64,000 nt of DNA from assembly GCA_035079385.1 (NCBI GenBank), contig JAVHKY010000066.1, positions 248,001-312,000 on the forward strand, written 5' to 3'. This stretch comes from Aspidiotus rigidus. Its lineage: Eukaryota; Arthropoda; Insecta; Hemiptera; Diaspididae. Within the stretch, counting starts at the first letter, position 1, and each line of letters begins with the position of its first letter. The position numbers and the translations under genes were made by a program. Below the pieces are notes generated by a model. The model searched no databases. It had not been told where the DNA came from and worked only from the letters and a program-made list of their open reading frames with translations. Shown in pieces: positions 1-10,858 of this stretch.

Positions 1-2054
1 GAATCAGCGTATTCATTTACTCCTGCAATCGTTATCATCCACCTCTACATCTATCTAATTCCGGGTCACATCAACTTCCCGGAATATGACGCGATTGTTG
101 TCTTTGCCGTCAAAGATTCCCTTCTATTCCAAAAAATTGCTGACCCTGTACTTACCCCTGCTTCTGATCTTAGAAACTATTATCGATCCCTGATACTTGA
201 CTCCTAGCATGACTTTTGGAAAAATCAGCATTCAAAGAAACTTAGAGCAATCGAAAGCAAAGCAGTCCCCTGGCATTCTTCCAGTCGAAGTAACCATTAT
301 GAAGAAATCACAATGTTTTCCCTCAGAATTGGTCACACACGACCCACTCATTCCTATCTTTTTTCTGTCCATTCTCTCGTCCTCCCCTCTTGTCAATACT
401 GTTAATATGATGATATATCTGTTCATCGCCTCTTCTCATATCCCGCTCTTGAAAATATCTGCCTCTCTCACTCTTGTTTCTTCACGTCTTCCACCAACAA
501 TTCCAATACGGTCACAAACTCTCTTAACTAACGGCGTTTCACTTACTTCACCCTCTACTGTAGTCTCTGATCCTTTCCCAACTCCCACCTCAATTTTCCC
601 AAACTGTCCAAAACTCTCCAAAATCAAACACTTCCACAACCACACACGTGTACTCTCCCTTAACTCGTTACTCTACTGCCCGTATTATAAGACAGAACTT
701 TATTCAACCAATTGTTCACTATAAACTTATTCATAATCGTCAACACTCGACTTGTCCCTGTAACACCTCACTCACCAAAAAATATATCTGTCTGCAGAAG
801 ATCATATCCCGTTACTGATCATATTCCTGCCTGATATTAAGCAGTTACATCTCACTTAACCCTTTTCTACTCATCCGGCTCTCCTCTCTTCCATCCACTC
901 TTCAGTATGCAACGTAAATACTCAATAAATTTATCATCTGTTCTTCTGTAATAATGAACCATACAACTCTTTTCTGTCTGTTGATACAATTTGCTTTTGA
1001 AATGAATCAAACCCTCGGCGCACAACAATCTAGCCCCACTCTAACTCTCTGCGTTGAAGAACCCCCTCAAATACAGCTTCCTAACTCTCATCGCAAATTT
1101 TCTTGCATCCACAGCTCAATTCACTCAGCTTCCAATCTACGCACCCACACTCTGCCGACGTAATTCTCTGCTCTGTCCTCTCAAATCTGAACTATTCGAA
1201 CACCTCGAATTGAACTGTCTACCCCCCGCCCCCATCATATTATCCACTTGACCATAGCTCCCTCCTCCCGATATCCGACTCGATCTAGCTGATAATCTCC
1301 AAACTCGTAACACTATATTTACTGACAACTCATCAGACACATTATCTTTATACCAATTTTCAGATTCACCAGCCCTATTCTACCGACCTAAATTTGGACC
1401 CAAATGGAATATGCGTACTCGATCCAAGGAGTCACAATCAGTCGTTGATTGAAAAATTCTGTCTCCATTTTCTTTGCTAAACAAAACGTTATATACTCCA
1501 GTCTCTGTCATCTCCATCTCCTCGCTCCCAGCTCAAATTTGTACTGTTAACTGACTCACTTTCATCTCTCCTGGCTGTACACGACTCTCATTCAATTAAT
1601 TCCCCAAATCAATACATTCATTTACTCCTGCAATTACTATCATCCACTTCTACATCTGTCTCCTTCCTGTTGATTCCGGGTCACGAACTTCCCGGAACAT
1701 GATACAATTGTCTTTGCCGCCGAAGATTCCCTTGTAATCCACAAAATTTCTGACCCTGTACTTACCCTTGCTTCTGACCTCAGAAACTATGACCAATTCC
1801 TGATACTTGACTCCTGGCATGAATTTTGGAAAAATCAGCATTCAAACAAACTTTTATAGAGCAATCGAAAGCAAAGCAGTCCCCTGGACTTCTTCCAATT
1901 GAAGTAACCATCATAGAGAAATCGTTCTCTCCCGCCTCAGAATTGGTCACACACGTCCCACCCATTCCTATCTTTTTTTAGATCTATTCTCTCCTCCTAG
2001 CCTCTTGCTGTGCATCGGCCATATAAGCCTGTACAACGCGTTAGTCGAAAGACA

Positions 2055-2183
2055 TGATAAGAAAATAATAAGGATCTCGGGTAGACGTGCGGGTGTAGCG
2101 GGTTGATGTGGGGAGCGTCACCGTTCGTCGCAACACACCGCATTGCCTTCTGAGGGTCCCGAGATCCTTATACGATTCTTATC
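2055..2183. mobile_element. 129-bp hairpin-ended MITE-like element
   Basis: The left end GATAAGAAAATAATAAGG runs into ATCTCGGG and the right end is its reverse complement with a few changes (CCCGAGATCCTTAT ... CTTATC). The arms are about 26 nt. The interior is GC-rich compared with its surroundings and has no ORF. It sits inside the second repeat copy, so it arrived later. No clear target-site duplication is visible, so the superfamily is not assigned. Confidence 0.5.
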
Positions 2184-2240
2184 ACTATGCTCAGTCTATC
2201 TTCTGTATGGTCTAAGGCCTCTTGCCAACACGGACAATAC

Positions 2241-2356
2241 GATAATATAGTTTTACGGTATCCTCATGGGTACGATCCATAATGATTAGAAGATAGTATA
2301 GTCCACAGTTTTACATTCCTGTGGACTATACTATCTTCTAATATGATAATATAGTT
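2241..2356. mobile_element. Perfect-hairpin insertion flanked by 12-bp direct repeats
   Basis: Bases 2285-2308 and 2319-2342 are a perfect 24-nt inverted repeat around a 10-nt loop. The block is flanked by GATAATATAGTT at 2241-2252 and again at 2345-2356, which looks like a target duplication. The corresponding part of the other repeat copy lacks the hairpin, which supports insertion. Confidence 0.5.
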
Positions 2357-2589
2357 CGTTGCTTCTTCTTGTGTCCCGCTCTTGAAAATATCTGCCTCTC
2401 TCACTCTATCTCTCCATATCTTCCTCCTGCTTTTGACTTTCATCCCAAGCCAAGGCTTTGAAAGAGGGATTTTCTTATTTTTAACACCCCTGTCAACAAT
2501 TTTGCATTAATAGGAAACAACATCCAAAATCGCACCATCTGTCGAGCAAATTCTCATACTACTCAAATGTGTTGGTATCGCGCGAACCC

Positions 2590-2828
2590 CGCGCCCCCCC
2601 GTCACTTGTTACGTGTGTGGAAACTTTGGGCATATGGCCCCCGCGTGCCGCAGCAACCCGAGAAATTGAAACTTCCAGCAAAATTTTCGAGGTGGTAGGG
2701 GATACGTAAATCGTGGAGGGTTCAACAACAATAACAACAGAAATCGCCAAAATAACAATAACAATAATAATAATAATAATAATAATAGTAATAACGCCCA
2801 AGCACCGAATAACCAAAAAAACGATTAA
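2590..2828 (+). pseudogene. Ty3/gypsy-type gag C-terminus remnant (CCHC zinc knuckle)
   Basis: In the plus frame starting at 2607 a CCHC zinc knuckle is readable (C-YV-C-GNFG-H-MAPA-C), as in retrotransposon Gag nucleocapsids that bind genomic RNA. It is followed by a stop, then in the same frame by an RGG-type stretch and a long asparagine run encoded by an AAC/AAT microsatellite (about 2727-2796), ending at a TAA near 2828. The minus-strand frames through the microsatellite are low-complexity shadows. Together with the pol frame just downstream this is a decayed retrotransposon, independent of the large provirus further on. Confidence 0.7.
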
Positions 2829-2971
2829 GTAGGGCAACGACACCGGTGATTCCCCGCGCACCCAGAGACCAGTTCAAAATAAAATTGAAAAATAGATTTT
2901 CCGCGTTGAATAATAATGAAGACGGCGATCCCACCGTTACGTCATCGTCGCCCCAAACCAAAAATAATTAG

Positions 2972-4258
2972 AGTCTACCGAATAACGATGATAAAGAAAG
3001 TACGAATTATAAAAATCGAAAGAAGCATATAATCAGTAGTATTTTCAATGCGAATTTGCAGACCCCATTATTACTTGGTAAGGACGAAAACCCATCCGCG
3101 GGAATAATAGACACTGGGTGCAATCCGAACACGATAAGAGAAAATAGAGTACCACCTGAATGCGTTATCACACCGGGGAATTCACAAATTTTCGCGCCGT
3201 CGTTAGCCCACCCTCTAGATTATATCGGGAACACAATCATCCCGTTCACGATTAATGGTCAAAAATTTTATGAACCGATGAAAGTTATTCGAAATATATC
3301 AAGCGATATCATACTAGGGATGAGATTCATGCGAAAACACGGGATTATTATTGACTGCGGTAAGGGAAAAATAAGATTTCGAGACGGCACTGAAATAGCT
3401 ATGGACAACGAATACCTATTAGAATTAGACAATAAAATTCATGATGTAAATTCAATATTCCAGATAACTGAGCGTCAGATAAGCCTAGTCGAAAAAATTG
3501 TTATACCCGCTCGCGATGTCATCAAATTTAAAATCCCTCCCTCCTCCCAGCAGCTTCGCGCTACGAAATTAGCTAAATCGAAAGGAATTATCATTCGTAT
3601 AGAACAAGAAAATAATTCGACCATTATTTCTATTCGTAATATGCGTCCGTTTCCGTCCCAACTTCATCCTGGGACCAAAATATGTATGAGAAATGAAAAT
3701 GTAAATATTGTAAATAAAGTAGAAGAGAAATGTGAGCAAAAGATTACGAATGAAACTGAGAAAGCCAATACTGAATTATCGCGCGATCACATGATTCCAG
3801 AATTCATCGGAACTGAAGACATCACCGACCTTGACGGCGTTAAGATAAATGTAAATAGAAATATTGAACCCGAAAAGAGGAAAAAAGCTCTGAAACTTTT
3901 GTATAAATTTCGCGATTTATTTACCACTCGTACAGAAGCCACGCCTACTGTTAAAACTGAACCGTACCGTTTTTACGTCAAGGACGATGTACCTGTGAAC
4001 ATATGTCCATACAAAGCGTCACAGCAAGTAGAGAGAGAAATTGCTCGCGCATTTTTGCAAGATCTAGAAAAAGCGGGAATTATAGAGAAATGTACGTCCC
4101 CTTATTCGTCTCCAGCTTTTATTAAGACCAAATCCGACGGAAAACCACGGCTCTTAACAGATTTTTCGGCTTTAAATAAAAAAATGCTTACGCAGCCGCG
4201 TAAGCAATACACGACTTTTCACCTGTATCTACAATCAAGTTTTTTGCTTAAACTTTAA
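2972..4258 (+). pseudogene. Ty3/gypsy-type protease and truncated reverse transcriptase
   Basis: The frame is open from about 2972 with no ATG near its start. It shows an aspartic-protease signature (IIDTGC about 20 residues after position 3056, then the IILGMRF flap-like motif), a linker, and the N-terminal part of a gypsy-class RT (SPYSSPAFI, DGKPRLLTDFSALN). Homology stops after about residue 390, well before the catalytic YxDD motif, RNase H and integrase, so the element is 3' truncated near 4210. No LTR was found on either side. The zinc-knuckle gag remnant lies 200 bp upstream in another frame. Protease and RT would normally process Gag-Pol and copy genomic RNA; this copy cannot. Confidence 0.8.
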
Positions 4259-6100
4259 CTCTAGTACTCCAATTTATTCAATGAATCGTTTTCTCAATAA
4301 GATACACACATCCTCAACATCTCTTGCCACTCTAATTCATTCTTGATCATCTCCGATTCTCAAGCATCTTTTAATGTTGGTTGTTGTAGACTCACACATA
4401 ACATTCATTCATGAAAAACTCAACACAAACGAGCAAATCTTTCACCCATATAAAACTATTTCATCACTCAAAAAAATGACAAAATTATACGCAAAGGATT
4501 GTTGCACTATTACTATACGAACACAACATTCATTCATGACTGACTCAACACGAACGAACACATCTTTAAAATTCATTCATAAAGAGCGTATCCTTACGTG
4601 TGTGAACAGGTAACCCAAAAAATGAATAAAACTAGCTACAACTACACTGACAATCTACGTAATCAAAGGTTACCCTTCGCTTTTGATGACGAAAGCGGCT
4701 ACCTGAAGTTTAGTACTACAAAATATTAGTAGCTCGAATATATATGCAAATTTCATCAAATTAGTTCACGTTTCAATTTGAGATTTCTCACGAACCAAAC
4801 ATCGTATCAACACCAAAAGTTCACAATTACATTTTTAGACATGTAAATTACAATATATCAACATTTGAAAAAAATTGAACAAACCATATCAGAGTTATAG
4901 GAGTGGGGAATTTTTTTTAAAATTGGGTATATCTGGAGAACTACTGATCCGATCGTCAAAAAAGATGCAGGTGCACAACTTCAGATATAACACTACAACT
5001 TGACTAAGTTTCAAGAAAATCCATCCAGTAGTCTCGGACGAGAAGTCCGGACAAATTTTGATCCATATATATATATAGATTTATGACGGCGGTATGTGAG
5101 CTCCGTTTTAGAATATATATTCCAATCCGAGATCCTTAGATCCGATACCCGGAGCTCGGATTATGTCAACCATATATATAGTATTATAAGGACTCCAGCA
5201 TACAGTAGACGCAATATTAGGTGGAACTCAGATTACGCAAATTTCTCAAATATATATCATTGTTTAGTTGGATGGTCAACCATGTAGAGTGCGTTGTTTC
5301 AATGTTTATATATCGAAAGAGGAATGAAAAGTGAGAGATCTGAGGTCCAATAATTGACAACATCGCACAGAACTCGGTTTACCAAGAAGTGTACAACCAG
5401 CAATGTAATATATTGGTTTGGATCTCAGTTTACCGACAAGTTACTACAAAAATGTTATAATATAAAACATGGAGCTCGGTTTACCGGTGTAAACTAAATC
5501 TAATATATAAAATAATTTACACCGCATTAATTTTCACAGCAACCAATGCAGTCCTCTTGCATGGAAACATTAAACTCGCGTTACCCTATTGAATTTGTCA
5601 TCGCGCTGGTAGCCTGTAATTTATTTTTCATCTATATTATTAAACGAATCCTCGACCTTGAACCTCGGCTTATCAGTTCGCATTTTTTTGACTTTTGCAT
5701 TACGAACGGTATGATTTTCAGGCTGAACGGTTCAAGCCGTAGCCTACGGTGACGGATTGGTTGTTATGATTATTTTAATGAATGAATGAATCTAAAAACC
5801 TAGGACTTAGACCGACCTTACACCGTAAAAAGCGATAGAAAGAAATAATATTATTTCCTTTTTTTTTTTTTTGTATTTTTATCAGTTTTTCCAAGACGTA
5901 GTTAATAGTAAATTCGTTTAATAATATACATGTAATAATGCTATTAATGTAATAATGAAATAATTATTAATGCCTATTATTCCAACAGTGAATGCGAGGC
6001 GTTGAGTTATTGTAAAGATATTTAGGGATACGATAATCAATAGTCGGTGAGTAATTCTTCATAATAATTTCATCTATTACATATTTACTTCTGTTTTCTA
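4259..6100. repeat. Non-coding stretch with a degenerate GAGCTCGG array
   Basis: I see no supportable gene here. From 5151 to about 5490 the motif GGAGCTCGGTTTACC recurs in diverged form at 5151, 5221, 5369, 5420 and 5471, with spacings of 70, 148, 51 and 51 bp, interleaved with TATATA runs. A short frame at 5546-5752 has one hydrophobic segment but no recognisable family and is left unannotated. A TA microsatellite lies at about 5065. Confidence 0.4.
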
Positions 6101-6126
6101 ATATATTGATTATTGAATTACGTGTT

Positions 6127-6395
6127 TGGACGTTTCATTCACGGAACCTCTTCACACGGTGGGAGAGAGGTGCAGCGCTAAAAAGTACATATTATTTCTT
6201 CTTGGAACGTATCATCCGAGGAACCTCTTCGAACATCGGAAGAGAGGTGCAGCGCTGTGAAGTCGAACTTTTCCTGGAGTACTTATCCAGGGAACCTCAT
6301 CATACACTTGACGAGACGAAACAATCCTATACGTATACCTGGAACAAGTATAGGTGTCATATCCAGGGAACTCCTTGTGGAGAATATCTTCAGAG
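6127..6395 (+). repeat. Tandem hairpin repeats upstream of the OTU/Helitron gene
   Basis: Three to four diverged units of 50-75 bp share GGAACCTCTTC followed by AGAGAGGTGCAGCGCT (units from about 6127, 6203, 6274 and 6339). GAACCTCTTC pairs with the following GAGAGAGGT, and the last two units carry CTGGA...TCCAG arms, so each unit can fold as a stem. The array ends about 70 bp before the OTU start codon, so it could be a 5' leader or subterminal region of the Helitron. Confidence 0.45.
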
Positions 6396-6463
6396 AAGAA
6401 TGTATGTATGTAACTAATTAATTTTAATGAAGTGTACCTATATTAAATTAATAAAAACGTGGT

Positions 6464-7343
6464 ATGGAAAGCTCCAATACTCTTTTTTGTTTGGAGGAAC
6501 GTACGTATTACAAGAGTATTTGTGTTCCAGGAGATGGGAGTTGTTTTTTTCACTCGATTTCGTATTTATTATACGGACATATGCTGTATTCTCTCAATTT
6601 ACGACGTCAATGTTGCGAATATATGGATTGTAATAAGGAGACTCTTTCACAATTTTTGGGTTTGACATTGGTAGATTTTGAAGAGAGAGTGCAAAGACTT
6701 AATGATCCTCGAGAATACGCCGATCATACTGAACTGTGTATAATATCAATTCTTTATAATATAAATATTTTGGTTTATGAAAGGTTTACAGATGACGAAC
6801 GGTCATTACTTACAAATGATGTGACAGGAGAATTGTCAATTATAAAACGTGTATTTCGAGAAGAACGAAGTTCCCCATCGCGAAGTATAAAATTATTTTA
6901 TGTAAACGGCAATCATTATATGCCGTTAATTGAGGGACATAGGGACCTAAATGAATCTGCAAATCCAAATGTTCGCATTTTAGGAAAGCGTTGTCGTACG
7001 GATGACTTCAACAATGATGGTAATTATGGAAAACGTTTGACGACAAATACATCTGAAACATCGTTAGATCGCGTGAACACGGATCATTCGTACGCTACAC
7101 GAAGTATTATTTCAGAAGTCACGGAAATTGATAATTTTCCTTCATACGTTGGTTTTAACAATGATCATTCTTACGCTCAAATAGATACCGAACATGAAGA
7201 TAAGAATGAATGCATTGGAAGGAGACAATACAATGAGAACAGTATAAGAGAAGATTTTTTAGGTGATATGAACTCAGAATGTACATTTTGTAAAGCTGTA
7301 TATTTTGAAAGTGAGCGCAGCGTACAGAAGAAAAGTGATCCAG
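6464..7343 (+). pseudogene. Helitron-type gene, 5' half: OTU cysteine protease plus zinc motif
   Basis: The ATG at 6464 follows a frame stop at 6452. Residues 22-30 carry the OTU nucleophile motif PGDGSCFFH (Asp24, Cys27) and the catalytic His lies in GNHYMPL (His151), so this is an OTU-family deubiquitinase-like domain. Near the end of the frame a CxxC pair (Cys273, Cys276) is followed by a KAVYFESE stretch typical of the zinc region ahead of Helitron Rep domains. At 7344 the frame runs into the inverted end of an inserted element and stops at 7423. Removing 7344-12008 joins this frame to the Rep frame at 12009 in phase, so both halves are one gene. OTU domains are known accessory domains of Helitron proteins; here it precedes Rep. 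The gene is broken by the insertion and 3' truncated. Confidence 0.75.
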
Positions 7344-7367
7344 CCCTTCTGACAATTTTCGTCAATT

Positions 7368-7840
7368 TTCGCGGCGTTCTGCAGCGTGATAACGCAGCGT
7401 TTGAATTTCTTAGCTGCGAATAAAGTCTACCGCAGCGTTCCGCTGCGGTACAAAATAAGTGTTAGCGGCGGGCGAGGGCAACAGCAGCGTTGAGCTGCGA
7501 AGCGAAGACGTTAGTTCGCTGCGAAGCAAGGTGTATGACGGCCACGCTGCTAAGCTAAGAACAAGTTCGCTGTGGTCTAACGCGGCGATTGAAACTTTCA
7601 GACAATCGCGGCGTTGTGCTGCAAAGCGAAGATGTTGGTTCGCTGCGAAGGAGGGTATATGACAGCCGCGCTGCTACGCTAAAACAAGTTTGCTGTGGCC
7701 AAACGCGGCGATCAAAACTTTTGAGACAATCGCGGCGATGTGCTGCACAGCCAAAATGTGTGTTTGCTGCGAAGGAAGACTTATGACAGCCGCGCTGCTA
7801 TGCTAAAAATAAGTTTGCTATGGTTGAACGCGGCAATAAT
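7368..7840. repeat. Left subterminal GCAGCG array, about 124-bp period
   Basis: Three diverged units begin with CGCGGCGAT at about 7581, 7704 and 7829 and contain TTCGCTGCGAAG and GCCGCGCTGCTA. Two short plus-strand frames (7459-7662, 7589-7786) are by-products of this repeat and are not annotated as genes. The array mirrors the right subterminal array of the same element. Confidence 0.65.
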
Positions 7841-7857
7841 AATAATAATTTCAATGT

Positions 7858-8022
7858 AAACTGAGGCATCCTATCGCTTGTGTCGCATGTGCAGAACGCC
7901 GCCCCTACCTCCATATTGGAGTGGGTACGGGTTGCGTATGCATTTGATTTTGTTTCTTCCAACCTGGAATCGACCCTTTTGGGTATAACTTCAGTGTTGG
8001 AAGAAAAACTGAGGCATCCTAT
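7858..8022 (+). mobile_element. Short retroposed sequence with 17-bp target duplication
   Basis: AAACTGAGGCATCCTAT occurs at 7858-7874 and 8006-8022, flanking a 131-bp insert that ends in an A-rich stretch (GGAAGAAAAA). A long direct repeat plus an A-rich 3' end is the mark of LINE-mobilised insertion. The 3' half of the insert folds (TTTCTTCCAAC pairs with GTTGGAAGAA). I could not match it to a tRNA, 5S or common snRNA, so it may be a SINE or a retroposed small RNA. Confidence 0.55.
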
Positions 8023-8264
8023 AAGATTTGAAATAATTTGAGGGTCAACATCTATTTAAGAAAAATAATACTCAACTTTTCTGAGTTTTTTTCCTTCATC
8101 TTGTGCCATGAAATCCATATCCCCCTCATATAAAATTTGTGTACACTTAGACTTAGGCTATATAGTTTTGTAAAACTAACAAGGGTCGTGCCCAGATACA
8201 AAGCACATACAAAGCTTTCAATGTTGTGTAGGTTATATACTAATAACAACTACCCCCTATTTCC

Positions 8265-8450
8265 CGTTTCTTCTAAGTCCCCCTTCTATCACATATAGCT
8301 TGAGAGTGGAAATTCTTCTAAGTCCCCCTCCTATCATATATAGCTCGAGGGTGGAAATTCTTCTAAGTTCTTTTTTGAACGGCGCCCGGCGCCCTTCATT
8401 TAAGACCCCCCCAATAAAACAGGTTCCCTGTTAATACTAATATTTCATAA
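8265..8450 (+). repeat. Dispersed repeat family A (AAGTCCCCCTTCTATCA motif), copy 1
   Basis: Tandem units of TTCTAAGTCCCCC, then CTATCATATATAGC, then TCGAGGGTGGAAATT, end in a GGCGCCCGGCGCC palindrome and AACAGGTTCCCTGTTA. The same units recur in both orientations between 18080 and 20670, so this is an interspersed family. No coding potential. Confidence 0.6.
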
Positions 8451-9149
8451 TTTTGTTGAAGGACAAACAATGACTGACTGGTGAGAAGTAATATTTCTGA
8501 ATATTTTTGGTCAAGCTCTTATAATTGCCAAATTTGTTGACTTAAATACAACTTCTGTTGACGTGAGCTCACGCTCTCTTACCATAACATGCCTCCGCCA
8601 ATAACACATCAACACGCAAGCACGAATAAGATATTACAAACAAGAGGTAACAGCAAGACGAGCCTTCATTCATTCGGACGTCAAGTTCCCTCAACAACTT
8701 CTGATATTAAATTTGAAAATGTCATCATTTTTCATCATCGCATAAGTCATGGTGGAAAAAATGTTGATTTTTATAAAACTAATACTAGAGCCCTACTAAT
8801 ACTAGGAGATTGAAATTTTGAAAATGAAACAAAATGTTGATAATACTTGACTTTTATTTAATTCCATCAATGTTTCAAGAACTCAAACAAAACTATTATT
8901 CGGATAAAATTACTCTGAAATCTTGTTCATTTTATCCAGCAAGATTTGATGAATATTTTACAACCATACAACATTGAAAGCCCTATCCCTCTAAGAAGTG
9001 CTACAACAGCGAACCTATTGGCGTGATTGATAGTTTGGTATGTTCACGGTTGTGACTTGTGCGCTGCGTATCTTGACTTTAGAACGTCAAAACTCAAAAC
9101 TCGGAAGCAAAAAAAAAAATGTATTTTGCTCTCCTGAGAACTCGTGCCG

Positions 9150-9845
9150 ATTTCATCTTCCGATCAGCTTCCGATTTCAACTTCCGATCAGCTTCCGATT
9201 TTATCTTTGTAACACATTAAACATGTAAAAGTTACTGGGCACGAACATTGGATTATTATCATACATTGGATTACTATCATTACTGAGTTGGACAAAACGA
9301 GCAGTTCTCTGGAAACGAGCCGATAAGTTCATCTTCCGATCAGCTTCCGATTTTATCTTCATTAAACTTGTAAAAGTTACTGGGCACGAACATTGGATTA
9401 TTATCACTATCATTACTGATGTTGGACGAAACGAGCAGTTCTCTCGAAACAAGACGGTAAGTTTACTGGTAACCTTGCTGCTTCTATCGTTAACGCTTAT
9501 TTACTTTGGTGATCTTGATCAAATGTAATCAAATACTGTTAAGTAGCTGATCGAATGAAGATAAAGTTGATCGATAACGTATTTCGCTCTCCTGGACTGA
9601 AGAGACTGAACTCGTGCCGGTTTTATCTTCCGTAACACTAAACTTGTAAAAGTTACTGGGCACAAACATTGGATTATTATCATACATTGGATTACTATCA
9701 TTACTGAGTTGCACAAAACGAGCAGTTCTCTGGAAACGAGACGGTAAGTTTACTCATAACCTTGCTGCTTCTATCGTTAACGCTCATTTACTTTGGTGAT
9801 CTTGATCAAATGTAATCAAATACTCTTAAGTAGCTGAATGAAGAT
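9150..9845 (+). repeat. Tandem repeat, about 287-bp period, plus shorter sub-repeats
   Basis: The block GTAAAAGTTACTGGGCACGA...TTGGATTATTATCAT occurs three times (near 9227, 9370 and 9646). The stretch GACGGTAAGTTTACT through AAGTAGCTGA occurs twice (near 9453 and 9740), giving a period of about 287 bp. The minus-strand frames across it are repeat-encoded and not annotated. Confidence 0.6.
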
Positions 9846-9847
9846 AA

Positions 9848-10043
9848 TTTTTTTTATAAGTTTTTTATTAAGCGACACTGCCGTCGATATAAGGATTAAA
9901 CGAAAAATGACCGACGTTTCGATAGTTACGACTATCGAAACGTCGGTCATTTTTCGTTTAATCTTTATATCGACGGCAGTGCCGCTTAATAAAAAACTTA
10001 TAAAATAATTTTTCCCGTCGTGCCGATTCATTTCATTCTTTCA
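9848..10043. mobile_element. Foldback insertion with about 80-nt arms and 12-bp direct repeats
   Basis: The two arms (about 9849-9926 and 9931-10008) are near-perfect inverted copies around a 4-nt loop centred at 9928.5, with TATCGAAACGTCGGTCA facing outward on both strands. GAATGAAGATAA flanks the unit on both sides, so it was inserted with a target duplication into the third unit of the preceding tandem repeat. The GAAACGTC core is reminiscent of Penelope-like element terminal sequences, but that link is inference only. Confidence 0.55.
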
Positions 10044-10174
10044 GAATGAAGATAAAGTTGATCAATACTGTCAGATGAGAAAATGAAGCCAAAAGGCTTG
10101 ATGTGGATCATAAGTGCAAAAGTTTTTCCTATATGATATAAGTAATATGCTGACAAAATAAATACCTGATATTA

Positions 10175-10555
10175 CACTGCTCAACAATTTTTGGTCATGT
10201 TGTGCAACAAAGACAGCATAGAGTGTTTCTAAAAGTATTTTTGATGCTGAAAACGAACCCGTTTTTTATTTTCCGCTAATACAAACCAATTTTTCGTAAT
10301 TGCGTGAAATATTCTCGTTTATTTGCGGCGCATTGTTGCGGAAGGTCGATAGCCGATACTTCAGCTATCAAAAAGGTGTGTTACATTTCGCAACAACGCG
10401 CTGCAAATAAACGAGAATATTTCACGCAATTACAAAAAATTGGTATGTATTAGCGGAAAATGAAAAACGGATTCGTGTTCAGCATCGAAAATACTTTTAG
10501 AAACATTTTATGCCGTCTTTGTTGCACGACATGACCAAAAAATTGTTGAGTAGTG
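10175..10555. mobile_element. 381-bp MITE with very long inverted repeats, TTA target duplication
   Basis: The termini CACTGCTCAACAATTTT and its inverted partner ending in AGTAGTG start arms of roughly 180 nt that pair along almost the whole element. TTA occurs directly outside each end (10172-10174, 10556-10558), a 3-bp target duplication. CACT-type ends with a 3-bp duplication fit a CACTA-like non-autonomous element; a Harbinger relative (TWA target) is the alternative. No ORF. Confidence 0.7.
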
Positions 10556-10858
10556 TTAGAGGCATGTAAGAAAAATCAATCAAATATTGTTGATTTCGCA
10601 TTTCTATCATTTGTTAGGGAATATTTTGGAAGGTTTCCTTGAATCAATATATTTCAATTTTTAAGCTATATGTGTTCACATGATCAAGCCATTTTGTTGT
10701 ACTGGTGTAAGCTTGGTGGCGTAATGAAATTTCAATCCATTGTAATAACATTCTGCTGACCATACAATTGGATTTGGTTAGGTAGCCACGGCAGATATAG
10801 CTTGCATCATATCACCATCTCTTCTATTAATGATGAAACTGTTTGAATTCTGATTCAG

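Larger units (their letters stand above)
1..2430 (+). repeat. Degenerate duplicated repeat DNA, two copies 1.6 kb apart
   Basis: Two diverged copies of one sequence lie at about 1-510 and 1606-2430. Shared blocks include the opening stretch with CATTTACTCCTGCAAT, the block around GATTCCCTT, and the stretch CCCGCTCTTGAAAATATCTG at about 442 and 2374. The second copy is broken near 1990-2345 by two small hairpin insertions. The short frames here have no recognisable domain and run through repeat DNA, so I annotate no gene. The parent element is not identified. Confidence 0.6.

Noticed and set aside
2559..2961. Minus-strand frames with isoleucine and tyrosine runs
   Set aside because: They read the AAT/AAC microsatellite of the plus-strand gag remnant backwards; no domain.
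7459..7786. Two short plus-strand ORFs in the GCAGCG array
   Set aside because: Similar peptides arise only because the DNA is tandemly repeated; no start context or domain.
8250..8450. Possible CRISPR-like spacing of repeats
   Set aside because: The repeats are diverged, adjacent and eukaryotic interspersed copies with no unique regular spacers.
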